Shown: one piece after another, positions 16,241 through 22,804 of the stretch
How the letters are laid out: every line of letters begins with the position of its first letter
Position numbering within the stretch: the first letter of the stretch is position 1
Source: a virus
Reading direction: 5' to 3' (one strand)
DNA: 42,331 bases
Virus record (IMG/VR): IMGVR_UViG_3300034110_000408
Location: 1 to 42,331 of that record
Notes under the pieces: generated by a model
The model's database searches: none
The model's input: only the letters and a program-made list of their open reading frames with translations
Told to the model about the DNA's origin: nothing
Made by a program: the position numbers and the translations under genes

Positions 16241-16702
16241 ATGGAGCCAGCAACAACAACAGCGAGCGGATTTGCCTTGTCAAAAATCTACTATGCACTT
16301 AGCTCGCTATTCATGGCGACGGTCGTTTTGTTTTTGCGCAAGCACCCCACGCTGAAAAATTACAGCCGCACGGCCACTGCAGCCATTGTGGGCGGCACAT
16401 CGGTCGGCGCAAGCATCGTCTTCGGTGGGTCTTTGGCGGTGTGGCTGGGCATGAAGCCAGACGATGCCAACACCGCCATGGCGTTGGGCGGCGCAATCGG
16501 CCTGGTGTCTTTCACAGTCATCCAGGCCGTGGTCCGATTCCTCGACAAGATGGAAGACAAGGACATCATTGAAGTCGCTGGCGAGGTCAAAGCCGCAGTC
16601 ACCACGCTCCGGTCACCAGCACCACCCAAAGCCCAGCCCAAAGCACCGGCCAAGAAGCGCGCACCGCGCAAGACGCCAGCTAAAAGAAAGGCCGCCCCAT
16701 GA
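16241..16702 (+). CDS. Holin-like membrane protein 1
   Basis: 153 aa with three hydrophobic stretches: about 16-32 (KIYYALSSLFMATVVLFL), 50-70 (IVGGTSVGASIVFGGSLAV) and 80-100 (AMALGGAIGLVSFTVIQAVV). A short acidic linker and a Lys/Pro/Ala-rich basic tail (ends PAKRKAAP) follow. Three membrane helices plus a charged C-terminus just before an endolysin fit a class I holin. I do not recognise the family. It overlaps the next gene by four bases. Confidence 0.6.
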   Translation: MEPATTTASGFALSKIYYALSSLFMATVVLFLRKHPTLKNYSRTATAAIVGGTSVGASIVFGGSLAVWLGMKPDDANTAMALGGAIGLVSFTVIQAVVRFLDKMEDKDIIEVAGEVKAAVTTLRSPAPPKAQPKAPAKKRAPRKTPAKRKAAP

Positions 16703-17016
16703 CAGACATGCAGGTCGCTTTCTGGCTGATCGTCATTGGCGCACTTGGCATGTCGTCCGTTTTCGTGGCCGTGTTTATCCTGTTTCCTTCGGCCACCGAC
16801 TGGCACTGGATGCTCAAGACAAGCATCGCGTTTTCTGTGTGCGGACTGGTAGTGCAGTGCGTGCGCACGCTGCATTACCTTCAATTCGGCTTTTACCCAC
16901 CAGACGAATATTTCCCGAGCTGGGCCACCAAAGACATTGGGATCAGCATGCAGATTTATTACTTCACATTCATTCACCCCAAACTCCAACCTCATGAAAA
17001 TCTCAATCATCGATAA
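16699..17016 (+). CDS. Small membrane protein in lysis cassette
   Basis: 105 aa. Two hydrophobic helices are seen at about 5-28 (VAFWLIVIGALGMSSVFVAV) and 40-58 (TSIAFSVCGLVVQCVRTL), then an aromatic-rich C-terminal part. It lies between two other membrane proteins and overlaps both (ATGA upstream; 23 bases with the next gene). It could be an antiholin or accessory holin, but no family is recognised. Confidence 0.55.
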   Translation: MTDMQVAFWLIVIGALGMSSVFVAVFILFPSATDWHWMLKTSIAFSVCGLVVQCVRTLHYLQFGFYPPDEYFPSWATKDIGISMQIYYFTFIHPKLQPHENLNHR

Positions 17017-17248
17017 CCCGGGTCAAGTCTTAGCCCGTGCGTGGAGTGTCTGGCTGGCCGTTTTGGCTGCATTGCTGGCCGCCCTGGATGCCTTCGGCCC
17101 CGAGTTGCTGGCCGCCCTGCCTGGCGTCGACGCCGTGCTGGGCACCGGCTGGGGAAGTAAAGCCGCCGCCCTGCTGGCCGCACTGGTGCCGCTGGCCCGC
17201 ATCGTTCGCCAGGTGTCGCTGGCACCACAAACAGAGGCTGAAAAATGA
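16994..17248 (+). CDS. Holin-like protein 2 (DUF7940-like)
   Basis: 84 aa from ATG 16994, nested in the end of the previous gene. The pattern NPGQVLARAWSVWLAVLAAL, then LLAALPGVDAVLG, then a C-terminal LVPLARIVRQ is that of small phage proteins usually placed next to endolysins. One hydrophobic helix (about 18-32) and a second weaker one (about 55-70) could form a small holin. It overlaps the endolysin start by four bases, which favours a lysis role. Confidence 0.6.
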   Translation: MKISIIDNPGQVLARAWSVWLAVLAALLAALDAFGPELLAALPGVDAVLGTGWGSKAAALLAALVPLARIVRQVSLAPQTEAEK

Positions 17249-17889
17249 TTGTCCTGAGCGCCGCGCAGCTGCAGAAGGCCACCGGCTGCACACCAGCCCG
17301 CGCCGAGCTGTTCCTGCCGTTCCTGCAGGGCGCGATGAAAGCCTACGACATCACCAGCCCCCAACGTGTGGCGGGCTTCCTGAGCCAGATTTCGCACGAA
17401 TCCGGGCGGCTGGAGACGCTGGAGGAAGGCCTGAACTACAGCGTCGATTCCCTGCTGCTCATGTTCGGCAGGCACCGCATCAGCGAGGCAGACGCCCGCC
17501 GTTATGGCCGCAGCGCCACGCAGAAGGCCAACCAGGAAGCCATCGCCAACTGCCTCTACGGCGGCGAGTGGGGCCGCAAGAACCTGGGCAACACACAGCC
17601 TGGTGACGGCTGGCGCTACCGTGGGCGAGGCCTCAAGCAGCTGACCGGGCGCGCCAACTACGCCGCCTGTGGCAAGGCCATCGGCGAGGACTTCGTGGCG
17701 CACCCCGATCGCCTGCTGATGCCCGTCAACGCCGCCCTGAGCGCTGGATGGTTCTGGGGCACCAACGGCCTCAACCCGCTGGCCGACCGTGGCGACGTGC
17801 CCGCGATGACCAAGCGCATCAACGGCGGCGACATCGGCCTCAAGGAGCGCACGGCGCTCTACGGCCAGGCCATTCAGGTGCTGGCATGA
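17245..17889 (+). CDS. Endolysin, glycoside hydrolase family 19
   Basis: A 214-aa chitinase-type lysozyme that cuts the peptidoglycan glycan strand. Landmarks: RVAGFLSQISHESGRLETLE with the presumed catalytic Glu in HES, the GLNYS segment, AIANCLYGGEWGRKNLGN, WRYRGRGLKQLTGRANY and INGGDIGLKER. No signal peptide, so export depends on a holin from the preceding genes. It is coupled to Rz by an ATGA overlap. Confidence 0.93.
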   Translation: MIVLSAAQLQKATGCTPARAELFLPFLQGAMKAYDITSPQRVAGFLSQISHESGRLETLEEGLNYSVDSLLLMFGRHRISEADARRYGRSATQKANQEAIANCLYGGEWGRKNLGNTQPGDGWRYRGRGLKQLTGRANYAACGKAIGEDFVAHPDRLLMPVNAALSAGWFWGTNGLNPLADRGDVPAMTKRINGGDIGLKERTALYGQAIQVLA

Positions 17890-18386
17890 TGACCCGAGCC
17901 CTTGCAGCCGCACTGGCCGCCGCCTTGCTGCTGGCAGGCTGGCAGACCTACCGGCTGGAGCGCGAGCGCACAGCCCACGCCAAAGCCGTGGCAGCCCACG
18001 CCCTGCAGATTGGCAGCCTGGAGGCCGCAGCCCGCGAAGCCGAAGCCGCCGCCAGAACCGAAGAACAACGCCGCACCGCAGAGGTGCAGAAAGCCGCCGA
18101 TGAAGCCCACCAAGCCATGGACCGCGCCCGCGCTGATGCTGCTGCTGCCGCTGATGCTGGTAACCGGTTGCGCCAGCACATTGCCACCCTCACCACCGCC
18201 TGCCGTGGCGGCCCCGGCCATGCCACCGCTGCCGGCGCAGGCACGCCAGCCCGAGCCACCGCCGATCTGCTTGCCGACGTGCAGCGCAGGCTTGATGAGG
18301 CTACGGACGGAATTGCTCAATTCGCTGACAGCGCCCACACCGCAGGCCGCGCCTGCCAGCAAAGCTACAGCGCAGTGAAACGCTGA
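17886..18386 (+). CDS. Rz-like inner-membrane spanin subunit
   Basis: 166 aa. The N-terminal hydrophobic segment (about 4-17, RALAAALAAALLLAGW) anchors it in the inner membrane, followed by a long Glu/Ala/Arg coiled coil (20-95) facing the periplasm. This is the i-spanin layout, which with the lipoprotein partner fuses inner and outer membranes at lysis. It starts inside the endolysin stop codon and fully contains the Rz1 frame. Confidence 0.85.
   Translation: MMTRALAAALAAALLLAGWQTYRLERERTAHAKAVAAHALQIGSLEAAAREAEAAARTEEQRRTAEVQKAADEAHQAMDRARADAAAAADAGNRLRQHIATLTTACRGGPGHATAAGAGTPARATADLLADVQRRLDEATDGIAQFADSAHTAGRACQQSYSAVKR
18100..18378 (+). CDS. Rz1-like outer-membrane spanin lipoprotein, nested in Rz
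   Basis: 92 aa read in the +1 frame within Rz. MKPTKPWTAPALMLLLPLML is followed by the lipobox LVTGC, giving a mature Cys-started protein rich in Pro (STLPPSPPPAVAAPAMPPLP), a hallmark of Rz1. The nested Rz/Rz1 arrangement is known from lambda. It ends eight bases before the Rz stop. Confidence 0.85.
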   Translation: MKPTKPWTAPALMLLLPLMLVTGCASTLPPSPPPAVAAPAMPPLPAQARQPEPPPICLPTCSAGLMRLRTELLNSLTAPTPQAAPASKATAQ

Positions 18387-18417
18387 CCAGTTTTCTCCAA
18401 GGTTGAAAAACCTTTTG

Positions 18418-18445
18418 CCCCGGCCTCACCGCCGGGGCTTTTTTT
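18418..18445 (+). terminator. Intrinsic terminator of the lysis operon
   Basis: CCCCGGC (18418-18424) pairs with GCCGGGG (18431-18437) around CTCACC, followed by C and a run of seven T or more. A smaller 6-bp hairpin with GAAA loop (18399-18414) precedes it. It closes the late transcript before the structured-RNA promoter. Confidence 0.9.
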
Positions 18446-18470
18446 CGTGGTACTATTCACGCCGTCACGA
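18446..18470 (+). promoter_or_regulatory. Candidate promoter/operator for the structured RNA
   Basis: TACTAT (18451-18456) is a plausible -10, immediately followed by TCACGCCGTCACG (18457-18469). The same arrangement occurs at 29407 and 38295 (TACAAT followed by TCACACCGTCAAC), before protein operons. No good -35 is visible, so an activator may be needed. It sits directly after the lysis terminator. Confidence 0.5.
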
Positions 18471-18885
18471 AAGCGGATGCTGTGATGACGCTGGTCCCAT
18501 AGGCCAGAAGGTCGGCAGACGCAGCGATTAGGACAGGCTGGGGGTTCCCGGCTGGTGCTGGTGAAAGCCCAGACGACCACCCGGGTGCAAGGCCTGGGGC
18601 CATCATGAAGGTGGATTGAGATGTAGGCCACATCACTGGCGCTGTTAGCACTGAACCCGCGACAGCAGCAACACAGCCGGGGTGATCCCGGCGGGCCACA
18701 GTCCACCCCCATGATGGTGAATGCGCAGGCTGATGCGCGAAAGACCTGTTGATCGGTGAAACCCTAGGCAACACCAAGCCGGAGATCAGCACCGGCCACC
18801 ATCACCCCGCACGCAAGTGCCCGCGCTTTCCTCCCTGGCGCGGCTGCGCAAGCAGTTTCACCCCGGCCCAGCGCCGGGGTTTTTC
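18463..18885 (+). ncRNA. Candidate large structured RNA, about 420 nt
   Basis: This gene-free block is full of helices. The main one pairs 18600-18607 (CCATCATG) with 18710-18717, then a 2x2 internal loop, then 18610-18618 (GGTGGATTG) with 18699-18707, giving 17 pairs with one G-U. Inside it are GATGT/ACATC (18620-18634), GCTGT/ACAGC (18641-18666) and GCCGGG/CCCGGC (18676-18692). Outside, ACAGG (18533-18537) can pair with CCTGT (18745-18749). At the 3' side are GCAC-GCAA-GTGC (18809-18820), CCGCGC/GCGCGG (18821-18843) and CTGC-GCAA-GCAG (18844-18855), two of them with GNRA loops. An intrinsic terminator follows. GATGGTG (18713-18719) can alternatively pair with CACCATC (18797-18803), suggesting two folds. 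I recognise no known class. Exact ends are estimates. Confidence 0.65.
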
Positions 18886-19940
18886 TTCCAGCCCGCATAC
18901 TTGTCGCCGCGCTGCCTGATGTGGGTGTAGCGCTTCAAGCTCTGCCAGCTGCGATGCCCACTCACTGCCGCCACGTGTGGGATGCTCCAGCCCATTTCAA
19001 ACAGGCGGCTGATGCCGTCGTGCCGCAGGTCGTGGAAGTGCAGGCCGTCAATCCCCAGCATCTTGCAGGCCCGCGTGAATGACGCGCTGATGGCGTCCGT
19101 GCTGGCCGGGAATATGCGCGGGTCCGTGCGCGGCTGGCGCTGGATCACGGCCATGGCCTCTGGCGGCAAATCAAGCCACTGGTCGTTACCGATCTTTTCG
19201 CCAGGGTGCTTCATGTCGCGCACCAGCACGCGGCCATGCTCAGCGTCCAGGTCGGCCCACGTGATGCGCGTGATTTCTTCCTGCCGCCGGGTGCTGAACA
19301 TCGCGAACAGCACGATGTCGGCCATGTGGTTGCTGTCAGAGCGCCGCGCACGGCTGGCCTCAAAGTGCGCCAGCAGCCGGTCGAGTTCATCCAGCGTGGG
19401 CCGCCTGTCGCGCTCCCGGCTCTTGCTGGTGACGCCCAGGCGCTTGGCTACCAGCATGGCGTCACGCATGGCCTGCTGATCCAGCGGGTAGCCCCAGGCA
19501 GGGCGGGCGATGGCGAACACTGACCCCATGTGGCTGAGGTAGTTCTGCACCGTCTGAGGTTTGCGGCCACCGTCATGCAGCCGCCTAGCGAACGCCAGCA
19601 CGTCGGCGCTGGCCAGCGCGCTGCACCGCTTGGCGCTGATCTTGTCGGCCATAATGGCGCGCAGCACCTGCGCCTTGGTACGGCCCATCTGGCGCAGTGA
19701 TTCGCCGATGTACCGCTCAATGACTTCGGCCAGCGTTGGGTCGTTGACCGGTGGCAGCTTGTCGGGCAAGTCGCCGCTGGTCAGTTCATCCTCGCGCCTG
19801 GCGATCCACCCCGCAGCCTCGCGGCGGGCCTGGAATGTGCGGTTCTCGCGGTGCAGGATGCGCCCCGCTTCTTTGATGACGATCTGCGCCAGATAGGCCG
19901 TGCGGCCGTCCTTGCGCTTGCGCGGGATGATGCTACCCAT
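18858..19940 (-). CDS. int: Tyrosine-recombinase integrase
   Basis: 360 aa from the ATG at 19940, chosen because GGAG lies eight bases upstream; an ATG at 19970 has no such site. An arm-binding-like N-terminus (IIPRKRKDGRTAYLAQI), a core-binding domain (about 70-165) and a catalytic domain follow. The active-site set is complete: Arg219 (STRRQEE), Lys244, His303 and Arg306 (HFHDLRH), His329 (SGHRS) and Tyr338. It catalyses site-specific integration and excision. The gene lies between late and early blocks. Its upstream region holds TACAACA repeats, and its last codons contain an opposing terminator. Confidence 0.95.
   Translation of the reverse strand: MGSIIPRKRKDGRTAYLAQIVIKEAGRILHRENRTFQARREAAGWIARREDELTSGDLPDKLPPVNDPTLAEVIERYIGESLRQMGRTKAQVLRAIMADKISAKRCSALASADVLAFARRLHDGGRKPQTVQNYLSHMGSVFAIARPAWGYPLDQQAMRDAMLVAKRLGVTSKSRERDRRPTLDELDRLLAHFEASRARRSDSNHMADIVLFAMFSTRRQEEITRITWADLDAEHGRVLVRDMKHPGEKIGNDQWLDLPPEAMAVIQRQPRTDPRIFPASTDAISASFTRACKMLGIDGLHFHDLRHDGISRLFEMGWSIPHVAAVSGHRSWQSLKRYTHIRQRGDKYAGWKKNPGAGPG
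18861..18885 (+). terminator. Terminator of the structured RNA, nested in the int coding end
   Basis: CCCCGGC (18861-18867), loop CCAGC, GCCGGGG (18873-18879), then TTTTT. The T-run is on the plus strand only. The same bases encode the last residues of the minus-strand integrase (NPGAGPG). It would stop plus-strand RNA from running antisense into int. Confidence 0.8.
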
Positions 19941-19951
19941 TGCCTGTCTCC

Positions 19952-19990
19952 GGTACAACATGCGGTCCAATCAGTGCGATTTGTTGTACC
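19952..19990. repeat. Inverted repeat GGTACAACA...TGTTGTACC before int
   Basis: Perfect 9-bp inverted repeat (19952-19960 and 19982-19990) with a 21-base gap, 12 to 50 bases upstream of the integrase ATG. It may be an operator for int or part of attP (arm-type sites). The same core recurs at 20188-20221, 24980 and 41492-41635. Confidence 0.6.
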
Positions 19991-20187
19991 AGCACCCCGA
20001 AAACGGTTCAACATCGGCGCTCAGGACTGCAAAACGAGTTTCAGGTAGAGGGTAAATAGCTGTGCAGATGCAAGCGGTTAGCAGGCCAAATGACAAATGG
20101 CGATTCAATACCGCGCCGATGATGGACTGGACAGGTTTTCGCTGTAAGTGGCTGCAGCGCCTCAACATTTTTCAGGCGCGGCAGCCA

Positions 20188-20221
20188 TGTTGTATTTTCC
20201 TGTTGTACGCCGTGTTGTACC
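20188..20221. repeat. Three direct TGTTGTA repeats
   Basis: TGTTGTA at 20188-20194, 20201-20207 and 20213-20219, the last two extended to TGTTGTAC. Spacing of 13 and 12 bases is close to one helical turn, so a protein could bind them in register. They lie just past the stop of the XRE gene, in the 283-base gene-free gap before int (19941-20223). In that gap I see no other feature and no convincing tRNA-like attP core. Confidence 0.6.
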
Positions 20222-20223
20222 GA

Positions 20224-20481
20224 TCAGGCCGCCTCTGGCATCCCGATCACTGCCAGCGCGATCATGGCGATGGCCCGCACCTTCACCGGCAGATTGTCGT
20301 TGGCCGGTGACAGCCGCCGCAACTCCATCATCCAGGCGATGGCATTCTGGGCAAACAGCGGGCACTTGCAGCCGCGCCGCCAGTTGCGCCAGGTCTGCCG
20401 GGTCACGCCAATGGCCTGCGCCATCTTGCCGTCCGACAGGCCCAACTCTTTCTGAATGGCAACTATTTCCTCTGGTGTCAT
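20224..20481 (-). CDS. XRE-type helix-turn-helix regulator
   Basis: 85 aa from the ATG at 20481, which follows GGGGGC; an upstream ATG at 20505 has no ribosome site. Residues about 3-45 form the HTH: TPEEIVAIQKELGLSDGKMA, then QAIGVTRQTWRNWRRG, where TRQTWRNW is the recognition helix. The rest is short and helical (LFAQNAIAWMMELRRLS). A Cro-like or phage-early regulator is likely; there is no large repressor domain. It lies between int and a winged-helix protein on the same strand. Confidence 0.75.
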   Translation of the reverse strand: MTPEEIVAIQKELGLSDGKMAQAIGVTRQTWRNWRRGCKCPLFAQNAIAWMMELRRLSPANDNLPVKVRAIAMIALAVIGMPEAA

Positions 20482-20526
20482 TTGATGCCCCCGGTAAAGG
20501 CCCATCGTTGTGAGCCAATACCGGGG

Positions 20527-20958
20527 TTAACGATCACCCTGATTCAGGTCCATCGCAGAAGGGTTCAATTTGGACGCCTGGTGGCACATGGCGCTAATCA
20601 TTTCCATGAGCTTGGCGACGCCTGAAACCACTTTGGGGTCGTCCATGTCTTCGAAGACAAAGCACACCCGAGACCCCGTTTTGACTGTCGCCAGCCTGCG
20701 ATGTTTTGCCACAATCTTGAGCTTGCGGATGACGGTCGGGCGCGGATAGCCCAGATAGTGCCCGATGTCGGTGGCCGTCATGGGCTTGCCGTCTGCCATG
20801 CCGATGACGATGGCCGCTGAGATCAGCGATTCCTCGATGGTGGCGCTCAGACTGGTGGTGCCGAAGTGCAGGCGGCCAAATTCGCGCATGATTTCAATGA
20901 TCTGCTGCGATGCAAACCCTCTGTTGGCGATGGACGTCGAAGGCGCAGGCGGCTTCAT
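20527..20958 (-). CDS. MarR-like winged-helix protein
   Basis: 143 aa from the ATG at 20958; TTG 20973 or GTG 20970 are possible alternatives and no start has a strong ribosome site. Residues about 45-115 look like a winged helix: SLISAAIVIGMADGKPMTAT, then DIGHYLGYPRPTVIRKLKIV and a wing RRLATVKTGSRVCFVFED. It probably binds DNA as a phage regulator. The N-terminus is Pro/Ser-rich. An upstream minus-strand terminator separates it from the HNH gene. Confidence 0.6.
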   Translation of the reverse strand: MKPPAPSTSIANRGFASQQIIEIMREFGRLHFGTTSLSATIEESLISAAIVIGMADGKPMTATDIGHYLGYPRPTVIRKLKIVAKHRRLATVKTGSRVCFVFEDMDDPKVVSGVAKLMEMISAMCHQASKLNPSAMDLNQGDR

Positions 20959-20975
20959 CTCTGGATTCACCAATG

Positions 20976-21000
20976 AAAAATGCCGCCAGGAGTGGCGGCA
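20976..21000 (-). terminator. Intrinsic terminator of the HNH gene
   Basis: On the minus strand an 8-bp perfect stem (TGCCGCCA, loop CTCC, TGGCGGCA; 20981-21000) is followed by five T residues. It lies ten bases after the HNH stop codon. Confidence 0.85.
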
Positions 21001-21009
21001 TTGGGTGAG

Positions 21010-21444
21010 TCAATATGACACAGCTTTGACCAGAGCGTGAGCCTGTTTGTGGTGGGCTGGGCATAGCCACACCACATCAAGCGGCCGGTCATAGTCCGGG
21101 TGGTGTGCCTCGGGTTTTGAGCAGCACTCAGGCATGGCGCAGACCGGCCAAGGGGTAACACGTCCATCGCGCACAGCGTTTCCAAGAATCACTTGAGCAG
21201 CCCTGCGAACCTTGTTTTCGGACTTCCATTTTTCAACGGCCTTGGCGTGGGCCGCTTTGCCGTCTGGAGTTTTAATGTACTCCTTTTGACGGGCCGATCT
21301 AACTGTCTTTTCGCGCTGGTAGCGCTCGGCGTCACGAGCTTTCAGGCATTCTTTGCAAGCTGATGTGAAGCCATCATGGCTTGCTTTTCGCGCCTGAAAG
21401 TTCGTCAGCGGCTGCATAGTTTTGCAAGTGCTGCATTGTTTCAT
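21010..21444 (-). CDS. HNH-type zinc endonuclease-like protein
   Basis: 144 aa. An N-terminal CxxC/CxxC zinc part (CSTCKTMQPLTNFQARK; CKECLKARDAERYQRE) is followed by a basic linker and a C-terminal HNH-like fold: CAMPECCSKPEAHHPDYDRP, then LDVVWLCPAHHKQAH. Phage relatives are nicking or homing-type nucleases, or packaging helpers. It has its own promoter-like TATAAT and an unusual hairpin over its ribosome site, plus its own terminator, so it looks like an independently controlled single-gene unit inserted between SSB and the regulator. Confidence 0.75.
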   Translation of the reverse strand: MKQCSTCKTMQPLTNFQARKASHDGFTSACKECLKARDAERYQREKTVRSARQKEYIKTPDGKAAHAKAVEKWKSENKVRRAAQVILGNAVRDGRVTPWPVCAMPECCSKPEAHHPDYDRPLDVVWLCPAHHKQAHALVKAVSY

Positions 21445-21473
21445 TTGAGCTCCTTTGTAGAGCTCAAATTATA
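21443..21473 (-). promoter_or_regulatory. TATAAT and a hairpin that covers the HNH start site
   Basis: On the minus strand, TATAAT (bases 21473-21468) precedes a 10-bp inverted repeat, ATTTGAGCTC with GAGCTCAAAT (21460-21469 and 21443-21452, 7-base loop). The right arm contains GGAG, and the arm runs into the AUG at 21444. Folding would hide the ribosome site. It could also be a dyad operator. Confidence 0.6.
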
Positions 21474-21487
21474 CAATGGAATATATC

Positions 21488-21949
21488 TCAAAATGGGATA
21501 TCTGAATCATCATCATCAAACCCACCCGGCGCTGGCCGTGCTGCAGGCGCTGGCCGTGGCGCTGGTGCGGCCGCTGCCGGGGCCTGGCGCTGCTCTGGTG
21601 CCGCGCCGCCGGTGTCGCGGCTGCCCAGCATTTGCATGGTGTCGCCCTTGATCTCGGTGGCGTATTTTTCGACGCCGTCCTTGTCGGTGTATTTGCGCGT
21701 GCGCAGGCTGCCCTCGATGTAAACCTGGCTGCCTTTTTTCAGGTACTGGCCCGCGATTTCGGCGGTCTTGCCGAAGAAGCTGATGCGGTGCCACTCGGTG
21801 GCCTCTTTCATTTCGCCGGTCTGCTTGTCCTTCCAGCGGTCGGTGGTGGCCACGGCAATGTTGGCCACGGCGTCACCGCTTGGCAGGTGGCGCACTTCCG
21901 GGTCGCGCCCCAGGTTGCCCACGATGATGACTTTATTCACTGATGCCAT
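21488..21949 (-). CDS. ssb: Single-stranded DNA-binding protein
   Basis: A 153-aa bacterial-type SSB. The OB fold spans residues 1-105 ([60 protein letters not shown]), followed by a Pro/Ala linker and the acidic tip DDDDSDIPF, which recruits host repair and replication proteins. The complete tip suggests full partner binding. It coats ssDNA for the Sak4/exonuclease recombination module transcribed upstream on the same strand. Confidence 0.95.
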   Translation of the reverse strand: MASVNKVIIVGNLGRDPEVRHLPSGDAVANIAVATTDRWKDKQTGEMKEATEWHRISFFGKTAEIAGQYLKKGSQVYIEGSLRTRKYTDKDGVEKYATEIKGDTMQMLGSRDTGGAAPEQRQAPAAAAPAPRPAPAARPAPGGFDDDDSDIPF

Positions 21950-21963
21950 GATGCTCTTTCAGG

Positions 21964-22170
21964 TTATGCCAGGCCCTGTGCCCGGCGGATTTTTTGTTCT
22001 CGATCCCAGTCCTTGCGGCAGTCGGTCGAGCAGAAATGTTCGGCGGTTTCCTCGCCGCAGTACAGGCACTGGCCCGTCACTGGTGGCAGCCCGTCCGATC
22101 GGGTTTGCTTGGCGCGCAATTCGGCCTCGGCCTCCATGCGGTCTTGGGTCATGTCGGCTTCGTCGGCCAT
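21964..22170 (-). CDS. Small zinc-finger protein
   Basis: 68 aa from the ATG at 22170 (MADEADMTQDRMEAEAELRA). It has one CxxC-x8-CxxxC zinc site: CLYCGEETAEHFCSTDCRKD, which looks like a YacG-like treble clef rather than a DksA finger (spacing is different). It starts two bases after the stop of the upstream gene. The function is unknown; a nucleic-acid or polymerase-binding regulator is possible. Confidence 0.65.
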   Translation of the reverse strand: MADEADMTQDRMEAEAELRAKQTRSDGLPPVTGQCLYCGEETAEHFCSTDCRKDWDREQKIRRAQGLA

Positions 22171-22172
22171 GG

Positions 22173-22763
22173 TCAGGCGGCCAGTCGGTAGGCGATGACG
22201 TCGGAGTCTTCCCGGTCGTGCTGCCACATCAATAGGCCAGCCATGCCGGTAAAGTCGTTGAACGTGCCCTCCGGTCCCTTTCGCAAGCGGTAGCGGACCT
22301 TTGTTTTTGGCGGAACCGGGCACTCGCCGCCATTCCAAGTAATCCAGCCGTCATCGCCGGCCTGCAGCAGTGCGCGTGGTACGCATGGCTTGTTGCAAAT
22401 ATCGGGCATGCCGCAGCATTTCTCGACCGTGGGCGGCGGGTCGCCAGCGGTGCCCGTGACCTCCATAACTTCCTCGCCCTGGGCTTCGCGGGCGATCACG
22501 GCCCCAGCCAGGTACACGATGGCCCCCAGCAGTTCGTTGACGCCACGATCCAGTGGCAGGCGCTGGCTTTCCTCTGATTTCTTGAAGGCCTGAAAAAGCA
22601 GGGAGCCGACGCCGAACTTGCGGGCTCCGATCTGCATGACCTGTTCGTGGAAGGGTTCGCCCTGGGCGTGGCGGTCTTTGCCTTTGCCCTTGGCCGCCTG
22701 GTCAAATGCGCGCTGCAGCACATCGGCCAGCTTTTCGTATCCGGGTTCGTTCATTGGGTTCAT
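22173..22763 (-). CDS. Hypothetical two-part phage protein
   Basis: 196 aa. The N-terminal part (about 8-95) is helical with a conserved-looking KGKDRHAQGEPFHEQVMQIG and NELLGAIVYLAGAVIARE, and could be an all-alpha nucleotide-pool or packing domain. The C-terminal part (about 135-196), DGWITWNGGECPVPPKTKVR and onwards, is a small beta domain seen at the ends of various phage proteins. Three cysteines lie between (KCCGMPDICNKPC). I do not recognise the enzyme. It is in the recombination operon, downstream of Sak4. Confidence 0.6.
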   Translation of the reverse strand: MNPMNEPGYEKLADVLQRAFDQAAKGKGKDRHAQGEPFHEQVMQIGARKFGVGSLLFQAFKKSEESQRLPLDRGVNELLGAIVYLAGAVIAREAQGEEVMEVTGTAGDPPPTVEKCCGMPDICNKPCVPRALLQAGDDGWITWNGGECPVPPKTKVRYRLRKGPEGTFNDFTGMAGLLMWQHDREDSDVIAYRLAA

Positions 22764-22804
22764 GTCATACCCCAGCCCGTTGCCGGGCCGGGTCTCGTTG
22801 TTGA

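Noticed and set aside
18582-18591. Palindrome CACCCGGGTG as a hairpin
   Set aside because: It has no loop, so it cannot fold back on itself in RNA; it is not counted among the helices.
18541-18780. Possible cobalamin riboswitch or group I/II intron in the structured block
   Set aside because: No B12-box, no P7 core, no domain V and no downstream metabolic gene or intron-encoded protein; only generic GC-rich helices are shared.
18365-18792. Two minus-strand open frames in the structured-RNA block
   Set aside because: They lack ribosome sites and known motifs, and the block is explained better by paired stems and a plus-strand terminator.
19971-20168. 65-codon minus-strand frame upstream of int
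   Set aside because: No ribosome site and no motif; it overlaps the repeat-rich regulatory gap.
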